NCBI RefSeq assembly: GCF_007988805.1 | Contig: NZ_BJUV01000032.1 | Span: 1 to 32,358, forward strand | Length of the DNA stretch: 32,358 nucleotides | Source of the DNA: Frigoribacterium faeni | GTDB taxonomy: Bacteria; Actinomycetota; Actinomycetes; Actinomycetales; Microbacteriaceae | Reading direction: 5' to 3' | Shown: piece by piece, positions 21,956 to 30,040 of the stretch | Position numbering within the stretch: the stretch's first letter is position 1 | How the letters are laid out: each line of letters begins with the position of its first letter | Notes under the pieces: generated by a model | What the model saw: only the letters and a program-made list of their open reading frames with translations | What the model was told of the DNA's origin: nothing | Databases searched by the model: none | Translations under genes and position numbers: made by a program

Positions 21956-22255
21956 ATGGAGACGCAGATCGATCGACCGACGGTCGCCGAGCCGCGCCCG
22001 GCCGCCTGGTCCGGTGCAGCGATCGCCGCGTTCGTGCTCGGCCTCGCCTCGCTCGTCCTGATCAACGGCGGGGCCGTGGGCGTGCCCGTGGCGGTCGTCG
22101 CCCTGGTGCTCGCGTTCCGGGCCCGGGCCGACCTGCGGGTCGATCCCGCCCTCCGGGGCACCACCCTCTCGCTGATCGGCTTCCTCGCGGCCGGGGTCGC
22201 CGCGGCGATCGGATTCATCTCGTTCGTGCTGCCCTTCGGGGCCGTCCTCCTCTGA
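21956..22255 (+). CDS. Small membrane protein (DUF4190-like)
   Basis: A 99-aa protein with two long hydrophobic helices (about 20-53 and 70-98) joined by a basic loop (FRARADLRVDPALRG). This resembles DUF4190-type small membrane proteins with a (A)xxAFVLGLASLV opening. Function unknown. The ATG follows GAGGGGG; TACGAT (21929-21934) is a -10 candidate. It is divergent from the LexA-box gene and convergent with the GNAT gene. Confidence 0.75.
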   Translation: METQIDRPTVAEPRPAAWSGAAIAAFVLGLASLVLINGGAVGVPVAVVALVLAFRARADLRVDPALRGTTLSLIGFLAAGVAAAIGFISFVLPFGAVLL

Positions 22256-22286
22256 CCCGACGCCGCGGCGGCCGTCGGCTCCGGGC

Positions 22287-22913
22287 TCAGATCCCGGCAG
22301 GCTCGGTCGAGCCCCCGCCCGCCGCAGCGCGCCGCAGGCTGACCCAGCGCTCGTGGATCTCGTAGCCGAGCGCCTCGTTCATCCGGATGCTGCCCGCATT
22401 GGCCTGCGCGCCTCCGGTGCCGAAGGTGCGGACGCCCTCGTCGGCGAGCGTGACCACCGACAGGGCCTTGACCGCGACGGCCAGCCCGCGACTCCGGTGG
22501 GTCGACCGCACCGAGGTGAAGTCCGTCTCGGCGTGCCCGCCCCGTCGCTCGATCGCGGTCACGGCGACGAGCAGGCCGTCGTCGAAGGCGCCGAACACCC
22601 GCCCGTCGCCCGCGAACAGCGTGCGCGCCGCGTCGAGGTCGAGGTGCTCGCGGGCCGTCGCCGGCGTGTACGGGTAGTCGGCCTGCGTCGCGGCCTCGAG
22701 CTCGTTCACGGCGTCCGCCTCGACCTCCCGCAGCTCGCGCACCTCGAACCCGGCCGCCCGGGCGGCCTCGACGGCGGCCCGTGCCTCGAGCAGCCGAGGA
22801 GGCGCGGCGACGGTCAGCCGCGCCCCCCACGACTCCCCGGCGAGGGTCCACCCCGCCGCCTCGAGCTCGGCCCGTCCGGGATCGTCTGCTCGCAGCACGC
22901 GCATCTCGTCCAT
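22287..22913 (-). CDS. GNAT family N-acetyltransferase
   Basis: A 208-aa acetyltransferase with the GNAT fold in its C-terminal two thirds: VFGAFDDGLLVAVTAIER (beta 4), DFTSVRSTHRSRGLAVAVKALSV (the acetyl-CoA pyrophosphate loop R-S-R-G-L-A), and GTGGAQANAGSIRMNEALGYEIHERW (substrate/CoA end with Asn and Tyr). The N-terminal 60 residues (AGWTLAGESWGARL) form the family's preceding region. The acceptor is unknown. The ATG at 22913 lies six bases after CAGACT. Contains the GAGGAGGCGCGG word (22796-22807). Confidence 0.85.
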   Translation of the reverse strand: MDEMRVLRADDPGRAELEAAGWTLAGESWGARLTVAAPPRLLEARAAVEAARAAGFEVRELREVEADAVNELEAATQADYPYTPATAREHLDLDAARTLFAGDGRVFGAFDDGLLVAVTAIERRGGHAETDFTSVRSTHRSRGLAVAVKALSVVTLADEGVRTFGTGGAQANAGSIRMNEALGYEIHERWVSLRRAAAGGGSTEPAGI

Positions 22914-22946
22914 AGCGCCAGTCTGCCGCCGGGCCGCGGCCGACCG

Positions 22947-24062
22947 CTACGCGCCGAGCGGCTCGAGCGACGCGAGAGGCATGCCGAGCGCGGCGGCGAC
23001 GCCCGCGTTGGTCACGGCGCCGGCGTGCACGTTGACGCCGGCCGCCAGTGCCGGGTCCGCCGCCGTGGCGGCCCGCCAGCCGCGATCGGCCAGCGCCACG
23101 ACGTAGGGCAGGGTCGCGTTGGTCAGCGCCCGCGTGGAGGTCTCGGGCACCGCGCCGGGCATGTTGGCCACGCAGTAGTAGACGGCGTCGTGCACGGCGA
23201 ACGTCGGGTCGTCGTGCGTGGTCGGGTGCGAGCCCTCGAAGCAGCCGCCCTGGTCGATGGCGATGTCGACCAGCACCGCCCCCGACTTCATGCTCGCGAC
23301 CATCTCGTCGGTCACGAGCTTCGGCGCCGCCGCGCCGGGGATCAGCACCGAGCCGATCACGAGGTCCGCCTCGCGCACCTGCGCCGCGATCTCGAGCGGC
23401 GTCGACGGCCGGGTCTGGATGCGCCCGTCGAAGCGGGCCTCGAGGGCGCGCAGCCGCGGCAGGGAGAGGTCGATCACGGTGACGTCCGCGCCGAGGCCGA
23501 GGGCGTTCGCCGCCGCGTGCTCTCCGGCGACGCCGCCGCCGATCACGACGACCTTCGCCCGCGGAGTCCCGGGGACGCCCCCGAGCAGGGTGCCGCGACC
23601 GCCGGAGGCGCGCATCAGCTGGTAGGCGCCCACCGTGATCGAGAGACGTCCGGCCACCTCGCTCATCGGCTGCAGCAGCGGCAGCGACCGGTCGGGCAGC
23701 TGCACCGTCTCGTAGGCGACGGCCGTCGTGCCCGAGGCGACCAGCGCCTCCGTCAGCTCCCGGTCGGCCGCGAGGTGCAGGTAGGTGAAGAGCACCTGGC
23801 CCTCGCGCAGCAGGGGGTGCTCGGCCGCGATCGGCTCCTTGACCTTCAGCAGCAGGTCGGCGCCCGACCAGACCTCGGCGGCCGTGGCGACGATCGTCGC
23901 ACCGGCGGCGAGGTAGTCGGCGTCGAGGATGCGCGAGCCGACGCCCGCGCCGCTCTCGACAAGCACCTCGTGGCCGCGGCGGACGAGGGCGTCGACGCCG
24001 GCGGGGGTGATGGCCACCCGGTTCTCGTTGTTCTTGATCTCGGTGGGCACTCCGACGCGCAT
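22947..24062 (-). CDS. ald: Alanine dehydrogenase
   Basis: A 371-aa NAD-dependent enzyme that interconverts L-alanine and pyruvate plus ammonia. Opening [20 protein letters not shown] with Arg15, catalytic Lys75 (LLLKVKEP) and His96 (YLHLAAD), the NAD motif [14 protein letters not shown] (about 169-182), and [12 protein letters not shown] with the conserved Asp. Length is normal. The ATG at 24062 is backed by AGGAGA. It is divergent from an Lrp/AsnC regulator gene, the arrangement known for ald/aldR in mycobacteria, so alanine-responsive control is likely. Confidence 0.94.
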   Translation of the reverse strand: MRVGVPTEIKNNENRVAITPAGVDALVRRGHEVLVESGAGVGSRILDADYLAAGATIVATAAEVWSGADLLLKVKEPIAAEHPLLREGQVLFTYLHLAADRELTEALVASGTTAVAYETVQLPDRSLPLLQPMSEVAGRLSITVGAYQLMRASGGRGTLLGGVPGTPRAKVVVIGGGVAGEHAAANALGLGADVTVIDLSLPRLRALEARFDGRIQTRPSTPLEIAAQVREADLVIGSVLIPGAAAPKLVTDEMVASMKSGAVLVDIAIDQGGCFEGSHPTTHDDPTFAVHDAVYYCVANMPGAVPETSTRALTNATLPYVVALADRGWRAATAADPALAAGVNVHAGAVTNAGVAAALGMPLASLEPLGA

Positions 24063-24217
24063 GGGGTCTCCTGTCGGATCGGGGCCCTCGCGGGGCCGGT
24101 CGTCGCTGATCGTTGAGACGATGCTGGCGATCATTCGTTTCATTCGTGTTTCGACCGAAGAAGATTCTGCGAGAATCCCGTCATCGACTCGAAACGACAG
24201 CCTCAGGGGTGCTGCGC
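24063..24217. promoter_or_regulatory. ald/Lrp divergent control region
   Basis: 155 bases, A+T-richer than the surroundings. ATTCT-gcg-AGAAT (24164-24176) is a perfect inverted repeat with Lrp-type spacing, and TTCATTCGTGTTTCG-type half sites lie nearby (about 24138-24152). These are probable binding sites for the regulator encoded downstream. Confidence 0.55.
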
Positions 24218-24733
24218 ATGACCACGCCGAACGATCTTCGCCCGTCCGAGGGTCCCGCCGTCCCTCCCGCCGACCTCGACGAGGTGGACCGCCGTCTGCT
24301 CGACGCGCTCGCGACCGACGGTCGGCTGTCGAACGCGGCGCTCGCCGCGGCCGTCGGCGTCGCGCCGTCGACCGCGCACACGCGGCTCCGCTCGCTCATC
24401 GACCGCGGCGTGATCACCGGGTTCCTGACCAGCGTCGACCAGCGCCGCATCGGGCGTCCGCTCCAGGCGATCGTCGGCGTCACCCTCCGGCCGGGGTCGC
24501 GGCAGGCCGCGATCACCGCGTTCTCGGAGGCCGTGCGGAGCCTGCCCGAGGTGCTGCAGGTGTTCTTCCTCGGCGGTCAGGACGACTTCATCGTGCACAT
24601 CGCAGTGTCGGACTCGTCCGAGATCCGCACGTTCGTGGTCGACCACCTGTCGGCGCAGCCGAGCGTCGCGTCGACCCGCACGAGCATCGTGTTCGACTAC
24701 CACCGGAACGGCGTGGCGGCCTCGTTCCGCTGA
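24218..24733 (+). CDS. Lrp/AsnC family regulator (AldR-like)
   Basis: A 171-aa regulator: N-terminal AsnC helix-turn-helix (about 26-75, EVDRRLLDALATDGRLSNAALA then GVAPSTAHTRLRSL), then the RAM ligand-binding domain (about 85-160, GRPLQAIVGVTLRP, PEVLQVFFLGGQDDFIVHIAV). Lrp-type proteins form octamers and bind amino acids. Divergent ald makes alanine the most likely ligand and ald the most likely target. The ATG at 24218 matches family starts. Confidence 0.9.
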   Translation: MTTPNDLRPSEGPAVPPADLDEVDRRLLDALATDGRLSNAALAAAVGVAPSTAHTRLRSLIDRGVITGFLTSVDQRRIGRPLQAIVGVTLRPGSRQAAITAFSEAVRSLPEVLQVFFLGGQDDFIVHIAVSDSSEIRTFVVDHLSAQPSVASTRTSIVFDYHRNGVAASFR

Positions 24734-24795
24734 CCCGCGCCTCCCGGGTCCTTCTCGGGCCGGTGGTGGACGGACCGGCAGGAGGCACGGGTCGC

Positions 24796-25059
24796 CTACG
24801 CGTACTCGTCGAGGTCGAGAGGCGGAGCGTCCTCGACATCGCCCGCGAGCGACTGCTCGGCGATCGAGACGACCTCGACGACGACGACGGTCCGCTCGCC
24901 GACCAGGGCCGCGACGCGCTCGCTCGTGATCGTGCGGAACTCGACGAAGTCCGCCTCGTGCCGGACCGCGTCGACGAGTCGGGCGCGGAGCGCGGCGAGG
25001 TCCTGGGCCGGGTCGACCGCGTAGACCCGGTCGTCCAGTCGGAGCGTGATCAGCTGCAT
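24796..25059 (-). CDS. Hypothetical 87-aa protein
   Basis: Opens with MQLITLRLDDRVYAVDPAQD, a strand-turn-strand, followed by a helix (LAALRARLVDAVRHEADFVEF), a strand block (ERTVVVVEVVSIAEQ) and an acidic tail. It has no signal, helix or catalytic motif and belongs to no family I can name. The ATG at 25059 has no ribosome site and no TANNNT at leaderless distance, so the start is less certain than the frame. Confidence 0.62.
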   Translation of the reverse strand: MQLITLRLDDRVYAVDPAQDLAALRARLVDAVRHEADFVEFRTITSERVAALVGERTVVVVEVVSIAEQSLAGDVEDAPPLDLDEYA

Positions 25060-25268
25060 GGGGCCCGTCCGTCGGGGGTGCGCGACCAGGGCCGGCCGAC
25101 GCGGGGTCTCCCGGGGGCCGGGGGAGTGATCCCGCATCAAGCTTCGCACCCCGCCGGTCGTCGCGACACCCCCTTGCGCGGACGCGCCGCCCGTGCACGG
25201 GACCCGCCGACCGGACGGCTCGCCGGGACTTCTTCCGCACGACACCTGTGGGACGAACGCGAGACGAG

Positions 25269-25320
25269 TACCGTGGCGTCCATGAACGAACAGGGCCCGC
25301 CCGGGCGAGCGCGTGGTTGA
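25269..25320 (+). CDS. Leaderless 12-codon upstream ORF before the GAF-ANTAR genes
   Basis: TACCGT (25269-25274) lies seven bases before an ATG (25282) opening MNEQGPPGRARG-stop. Its TGA (25318-25320) ends four bases before the ATG of the GAF-ANTAR gene (25325), and it overlaps the alternative GTG start (25313) in another frame. Translation would therefore feed into the GAF-ANTAR gene by reinitiation. The feature span includes the -10. Confidence 0.45.
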
Positions 25321-25324
25321 CGCC

Positions 25325-26026
25325 ATGATCGACGCCCTCGAGTCCCTCCGTCGCGCCGCCGCGACCGGTGGCGACCTCGCGGGCCCCTTCCTCCGGGTCC
25401 TGCCCGTGACGGGCGTGTCGATCGCGACCATGGGCGATCTGCTGCGCACCGAGACGGTGGCGGCCAGCGACCCGCAGGCCGCGCGCCTCGACGAGCTGCA
25501 GTTCGACCTCGGCGAAGGGCCTTGCTGGGACGCCCTCGCCGAGCGGTCCCCCGTGCTCGAGCCCGATGTGCGCAACAGACCGCGACGGGTCTGGCCGGCC
25601 TTCTCGCGGGCGATCGAGCACGACGGGATCGGCGGTCTCTTCGCGTTCCCGCTGACGGTCGGACCGCTCGGCCTCGGCTCGATCGACCTCTACACGGCGC
25701 TGCCGCAGGCCCTCACGGCCCTGCACGAGGATCAGACCTGCCTGCTCGCCGCCGAGGTCAGCCGCCAGCTCCTCAAGCAGGCCGTGCGCGAGGTGGCCGA
25801 CGCCCAGGAGGAGGAGGTCGCCGTCGACAAGTCGTCGCGGCGGCGGGTGCACCAGGCGACCGGCATGGTTCTGGCCCAGGTCGACGTCTCGGCCGCCGAC
25901 GCCGAGCTGCTGATCCAGGGGCGGGCCTTCGCCGAGGGACGGACGATGAGGCAGGTGGCCGAGGACGTCCTCGCCGGACGGCTCAGCTTCGCCGTCCGCC
26001 CGAGCGGCATCGAGGAGTCACGATGA
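25325..26026 (+). CDS. GAF and ANTAR domain protein 1
   Basis: A 233-aa regulator. The GAF sensor domain (about 25-145) shows LDELQFDLGEGPCWDALAE and GGLFAFPLTVGPLGLGSIDLY. The ANTAR RNA-binding domain lies at the C-terminus (about 165-225, RRVHQATGMVLAQVDVSAADAELLIQGRAF). ANTAR proteins bind paired hairpins in nascent RNA and prevent termination. The in-frame GTG at 25313 is an alternative start. It is translationally coupled (ATGA) to a second GAF-ANTAR gene. Confidence 0.85.
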   Translation: MIDALESLRRAAATGGDLAGPFLRVLPVTGVSIATMGDLLRTETVAASDPQAARLDELQFDLGEGPCWDALAERSPVLEPDVRNRPRRVWPAFSRAIEHDGIGGLFAFPLTVGPLGLGSIDLYTALPQALTALHEDQTCLLAAEVSRQLLKQAVREVADAQEEEVAVDKSSRRRVHQATGMVLAQVDVSAADAELLIQGRAFAEGRTMRQVAEDVLAGRLSFAVRPSGIEESR

Positions 26027-26736
26027 GCGAGACCTCCAGAGAAGCGCGCCTGGTCGAGGCGTTCGCCACCCTGGCCGACACCCTGGTCGCGGGGTACGAC
26101 GTCATCGAGCTGATGCAGACCCTGCTCGAGACCTGCCACGACCTGCTCGACGTCACGGCGGGCGGCATCCTGCTGGCCGACGACGACGGCGACCTCGAGG
26201 TCGTCGCGTCGACGAGCGAGGGCAGCGCCCTCGTCGAGACCCTGCAGCTCGACGCCCGCAGCGGTCCGTGCTGGGACTGCTTCACGTCCGGCGAGGTCGT
26301 GTCGCTGATCGACGTCTCCGACACCCCCGACCGCTGGGGGGAGTTCGGCGACGTCGCCGCCGCCCAGGGGTTCCACGCGATCTACGCCCTGCCGCTCCGC
26401 CTGCGCGACACCGTCATCGGCACGCTCAACCTGATGCGCGCCACGGTCGGCGAGCTCAACCCGCGCGACGTCCGGGTCGCCCAGGCGCTGGCCGACGTCG
26501 CGACGATCGGCGTGCTCCAGCAACGGACCCTCCGCGACAGCGACATGGTGCGCGCGCAGCTGCAGACCGCGCTGAGCACCCGCGTGGTGATCGAGCAGGC
26601 CAAGGGCGTCGTCGCGCACACCCACGACGTGTCGACCGACGACGCCTTCGACCTCATCCGCGTGCACGCCCGCAGCAAGCAGCTCAAGCTCGCCGACGTG
26701 GCGCGAGGACTCGTCGACCGCACCATCCGGCTCTGA
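26023..26736 (+). CDS. GAF and ANTAR domain protein 2
   Basis: A 237-aa protein with GAF (about 10-165: LLDVTAGGILLADDDGDLEV, LDARSGPCWDCFTSGEVVSL, HAIYALPLRLRDTVIGTLNL) and ANTAR (about 175-235: LQTALSTRVVIEQAKGVVAHTHDVSTDDAFDLIRVHAR). The ANTAR matches the consensus (IEQAKG) better than that of the upstream gene. GAGGAG precedes the ATG, which overlaps the upstream stop. The two may form a heterodimer; ANTAR proteins bind RNA as dimers. Confidence 0.9.
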   Translation: MSETSREARLVEAFATLADTLVAGYDVIELMQTLLETCHDLLDVTAGGILLADDDGDLEVVASTSEGSALVETLQLDARSGPCWDCFTSGEVVSLIDVSDTPDRWGEFGDVAAAQGFHAIYALPLRLRDTVIGTLNLMRATVGELNPRDVRVAQALADVATIGVLQQRTLRDSDMVRAQLQTALSTRVVIEQAKGVVAHTHDVSTDDAFDLIRVHARSKQLKLADVARGLVDRTIRL

Positions 26737-26773
26737 TGCTCCGACCCGACGGCCCGTGACGCGGCGAGCGGCC

Positions 26774-26779
26774 TACGGT
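26774..26779 (+). promoter_or_regulatory. -10 element TACGGT of the three-gene operon
   Basis: Six bases before the ATG at 26786; the operon message is probably leaderless. Confidence 0.6.
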
Positions 26780-26785
26780 CGGGGG

Positions 26786-27895
26786 ATGCGTCTCTCCGCC
26801 CCGGCCGACCCGGGCAGCCTCACGCGACTCGTCTCCGACGCGTCGCCCTCCGACGTCGCGGGTGCGCTCCGACTCGCCGTCGACCTCACCAGCCGAGGAG
26901 GCGCGGCGCCGGTCCCCGGGGCCGGGCGCACCGCCGACCTGTGGCGGGCGCTGGCGACCCTCGCCGCCCACGACCTGGGCGCCGCCCGAGCGGTCGAGCC
27001 GCACCTCGACGCGATCGCGATCCTGACGCAGGCCGCCGACGCGGGCGAGGCGGGGGAGCCGACCCGCGCCTCCTCGGAGTCCGCACGCAGCTGGGGCGTC
27101 TTCGCCGCCGAGGTGCCCGGGGCCCGCCTGGAGGCCTCGCCCGCGCCCTCCGAGCCGTCGGGCGACGCGGCCGGCTGGACCCTCAGCGGCGAGAAGGGCT
27201 GGTGCTCGCTCGCCGGCGTGCTCGACTCCGCCCTGGTGACCGCCTGGGTCGGCGACGAGCGTCGGCTCTTCGCGGTCGACCTGCAGCAGCCCGGCGTCGA
27301 GGTCGTCGAGGGCGCCTGGCACGCCCGCGGGCTCGTCGAGATCCCCTCCGGTCCGGTCCGGTTCGACCGGGTCGCGGCACGCCCGGTCGGCGCACCGGGC
27401 TGGTACCTCGAGCGGCCCGGGTTCTCATGGGGCGGCATCGCGGTCGCCGCCTGCTGGTACGGCGGCGCGGTCGGGGTGGCCCGGACCCTGCACCGCTCCG
27501 TGCAGCGCCGCGAGCCCGACCCCTTCACGGCGGCGGCGCTCGGCGCGGTCGACGAACGGCTCTCGGACGCCCGACGCGCGCTCGCCGAGGCCGCGGAGCT
27601 CGTCGACGCGGGGGAGGCGACCGGCGACGCCGGCCGGCTGCTCGCCAAACGGGTCCGGGCGACGGTGGCGCACGTGGCCGACGACGTCCTGACGCGGGTC
27701 GGCCGCGCCCTCGGCCCCGCCCCGCTCGTGGCCGACGCCGCCCACGCCAAGCGCGTCGCCGACCTCGAGCTGTACCTGCGCCAGCACCACGCCGACGCGG
27801 ACGACGCCTCCCTCGGGCGCCAGCTCCGCGAGCTCGCGGTGTCCGGGGCCCGTTCCGCCGACGCCGACGCCGGCAGCGCGGTGGCCCCGTGGTGA
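26786..27895 (+). CDS. Acyl-CoA dehydrogenase-like protein
   Basis: A 369-aa protein with the acyl-CoA dehydrogenase fold in reduced form: helical N-domain (about 1-110), a beta domain (about 118-200) with WTLSGEKGWCSLAGVLDSALVTAWVG, and the C-terminal helix bundle (about 210-350) with a closing HAKRVADLELYLRQHHAD. The catalytic Glu of true dehydrogenases cannot be placed with confidence; the two short Ala-rich insertions near 36 and 100 each contain the GAGGAGGCGCG word or its reverse. It is the first gene of a coupled operon with a deacetylase/methyltransferase and a glycosyltransferase, so it may act on an acyl chain or on a sugar-linked substrate rather than in beta-oxidation. Confidence 0.8.
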   Translation: MRLSAPADPGSLTRLVSDASPSDVAGALRLAVDLTSRGGAAPVPGAGRTADLWRALATLAAHDLGAARAVEPHLDAIAILTQAADAGEAGEPTRASSESARSWGVFAAEVPGARLEASPAPSEPSGDAAGWTLSGEKGWCSLAGVLDSALVTAWVGDERRLFAVDLQQPGVEVVEGAWHARGLVEIPSGPVRFDRVAARPVGAPGWYLERPGFSWGGIAVAACWYGGAVGVARTLHRSVQRREPDPFTAAALGAVDERLSDARRALAEAAELVDAGEATGDAGRLLAKRVRATVAHVADDVLTRVGRALGPAPLVADAAHAKRVADLELYLRQHHADADDASLGRQLRELAVSGARSADADAGSAVAPW

Positions 27896-29289
27896 GGTTC
27901 GACGCCCGCGACCCCGCCGAGCCCGTCGCGGCCTGGTCCGACGACGGACGGCTGACGGCGCTGCCGGCCGACCCGCGCCTCCTCGGCGATCCCGGCCCCG
28001 TCCTCGTGCTCGCGGCGCACGCCGACGACGAGACCCTCGGCGCGGGCGGCCTCATCGCGCTCGCGTCCCGCGCCGGGCGCGCGGTCACGGTGGTCGTGGT
28101 CAGCGACGGCGCCGCCTCGCACCCCGGCTCGTCCACGACGTCGACCGACGCCCTCCGCGTCGAGCGCGCCGCCGAGGCCCGCGCGGCCCTCGACGAGCTG
28201 GGCGCCGGCATCGAGCTCGTGCTGCTCGGCGTCGCCGACGGCGGACTGCAGGAGGCGCGGGCCGACCTCCGCTCCCGCCTCGCCTCGATCGTCGCCGAGC
28301 GTCGCCCGACCCTCGTGCTCGCCCCCTGGCGCGGAGACGGTCACCGCGACCACCGCGTGCTGGGCGAGATCGCGGCCGACCTGGTCGGGCCGGGCGCGGA
28401 CGCGGACGGAGGCGCCGGGAGCGCCCCGGCCCTGTTCGAGTACCCGATCTGGCTCTGGCACTGGGGCGCCCCCGAGCACCCCGACGTCCCGTGGGGCGAC
28501 CTCGTCCGGGTGGAGCTCGACGCCCCGGCCCGCGACGCGGCGGCCCGCGCGCTCGACCGGTACGCGTCGCAGGTGCGTCCCCTCTCGGGGAGCGCCGGCG
28601 ACGAGGCCGTGCTGCGTCCCGACTTCCTCGTGCACTTCGCGCGCGACGCCGAGTACCTCGTCCGCCGCGCGCCCGCGCCCGCGCCGGATCGGCCCGCCGC
28701 CGCCCGCTTCGACGAGACGCACGCCCGCCGCGCCGACCCCTGGGGCGTCACCACGCGCTGGTACGAGCGCCGCAAGCGCGCGCTCACCCTCGCCTCCCTG
28801 CCCGACGAGACCTACGGCTCGGTGCTCGAGATCGGCTGCTCGATCGGCGTCGTCACCGCCGAGCTGGCCCACCGCGCCGACGCGGTGCTGGCCCTCGACG
28901 TCTCGGAGGTCGCCGTCGGCCATGCCCGCGCCCGCCTGGCCGATCGACCGCACGTGCGGGTCGAGCGCGCCGACGTCACCCGCGGTCTGCCGACCGACGG
29001 CCCCGTCGACCTCGTGCTGCTGAGCGAGGTGGGCTACTACCTCGACGCCGACCAGTTCGAGCGGCTGCTCGACGAGGTCGAGCGGGTGCTCGCGCCGGCC
29101 GGCACGGTCGTGGCCTGCCACTGGCGGCACGGTGCCGACGACTTCCGGCAGAGCGCCGACGACGTGCACGCCGCCCTCGCGCGCCGCCCGGGCCTGTCGT
29201 CGCTCGTGCACCACGTCGAGGCCGACTTCGTGCTCGACGTGCGGTCGCGCGACCCGCGGTCCGTGGCCGACCGGACGGGGCTGCGGTGA
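27892..29289 (+). CDS. PIG-L deacetylase fused to a SAM-dependent methyltransferase
   Basis: A 465-aa bifunctional protein. Part 1 (about 35-250) is a PIG-L/LmbE zinc deacetylase: LVLAAHADDETLGAGG (AHxDDE metal motif) and GDGHRDHR (second metal His). Such enzymes remove N-acetyl groups from GlcNAc-type sugars. Part 2 (about 270-450) is a class I methyltransferase of the NodS-like type: WYERRKRALTLASLP, then VLEIGCSIGVVTAELA (SAM motif I), LALDVSEVAVGHAR and LVLLSEVGYYL. The fusion suggests successive deacetylation and methylation of one amino sugar. The GTG start overlaps the upstream stop (GTGA). A reverse copy of the word lies at 27974-27984. Confidence 0.88.
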   Translation: MRFDARDPAEPVAAWSDDGRLTALPADPRLLGDPGPVLVLAAHADDETLGAGGLIALASRAGRAVTVVVVSDGAASHPGSSTTSTDALRVERAAEARAALDELGAGIELVLLGVADGGLQEARADLRSRLASIVAERRPTLVLAPWRGDGHRDHRVLGEIAADLVGPGADADGGAGSAPALFEYPIWLWHWGAPEHPDVPWGDLVRVELDAPARDAAARALDRYASQVRPLSGSAGDEAVLRPDFLVHFARDAEYLVRRAPAPAPDRPAAARFDETHARRADPWGVTTRWYERRKRALTLASLPDETYGSVLEIGCSIGVVTAELAHRADAVLALDVSEVAVGHARARLADRPHVRVERADVTRGLPTDGPVDLVLLSEVGYYLDADQFERLLDEVERVLAPAGTVVACHWRHGADDFRQSADDVHAALARRPGLSSLVHHVEADFVLDVRSRDPRSVADRTGLR

Positions 29290-30002
29290 CCGGCCCGCGC
29301 CTCCTCGGGGTCGCCGTCGTGGTGCCCGCGCGCAACGAGGCCGAGCTGATCGCGCGCTGCCTGGCGTCCCTCGCCGTCGCCCGGGAGCACCTGCGCGCCG
29401 AGATCCCCGAGCTCCGCGTCCTGACCGTGGTCGTCGCCGACGACTGCACCGACGACACCGCCGCGATCGCCCGCCGCGACCCCGACGTGACCGTCGTCGA
29501 GACCCGGGGACGCGCCGTCGGCGTCGCCCGAGCCGCCGGCGTCGAGGTCGCGGTGCACCGACTGGTCGACGAGGGCGTCGACGAGCCGGCGATCTGGATC
29601 GCGAACACCGACGCCGACTCGGTCGTCCCGCCGAACTGGCTGTCCGCTCAGCTCGCGCTCGCCGACGACGGCGCCGACGTGATGGTCGGCACGGTGCGAC
29701 CCGACTTCGCCGACCTGAGCGCTGAGCAGATCGCCGCCTGGACGGCACGGCACACCCCGGGCCGGCCGAACGGTCACGTGCACGGCGCCAACCTCGGCGT
29801 GCGGGCCAGCGCCTACCGGTCCGCGGGCGGCTTCGACCCGCTCGACCTGCACGAGGACGTCGTGCTCGTCGAGCGGCTGCGCGCGACGCCCGGCGTCGCC
29901 GTGGTCGCCTCCGACGCCGGCGAGGTGCTCACCTCGGGCCGGCGCGTGGGCCGCACCCGCGGCGGCTACGCGGGGTATCTCGCGGTCGACCTGCTGACCT
30001 GA
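29286..30002 (+). CDS. Family 2 glycosyltransferase
   Basis: A 238-aa GT-A fold glycosyltransferase. VAVVVPARNEAELIARCLASL opens the domain, followed by VVADDCTDDTAAIAR, the metal-binding NTDADSVVPPNWL (DAD/DxD), HGANLGVRASAYRSAGGFDPL, and the acceptor-end HEDVVLVERL (ED motif). It lacks membrane helices, so it acts in the cytoplasm or at the membrane edge. The GTG start overlaps the stop of the fusion gene (GTGA). The word GAGGAGGCGCGG (30001-30012) starts inside its TGA and forms the 5' arm of a terminator hairpin. Confidence 0.9.
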   Translation: MTGPRLLGVAVVVPARNEAELIARCLASLAVAREHLRAEIPELRVLTVVVADDCTDDTAAIARRDPDVTVVETRGRAVGVARAAGVEVAVHRLVDEGVDEPAIWIANTDADSVVPPNWLSAQLALADDGADVMVGTVRPDFADLSAEQIAAWTARHTPGRPNGHVHGANLGVRASAYRSAGGFDPLDLHEDVVLVERLRATPGVAVVASDAGEVLTSGRRVGRTRGGYAGYLAVDLLT

Positions 30003-30008
30003 GGAGGC

Positions 30009-30030
30009 GCGGCCCGATCAGGCGGGCCGC
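30009..30030. terminator. Hairpin between the glycosyltransferase and glutathione peroxidase genes
   Basis: GCGGCCCG (30009-30016) pairs with CGGGCCGC (30023-30030). It lies 6 bases past the glycosyltransferase stop and 10 bases past the peroxidase stop, so it can serve both converging genes. Confidence 0.65.
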
Positions 30031-30040
30031 GTCACGTCGA

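Noticed and set aside
24732-24750. Terminator hairpin GACCCG/CGGGTC after the Lrp gene
   Set aside because: Only six pairs, overlaps the stop codon and coincides with a near copy of the repeated word, so it is too weak to annotate.
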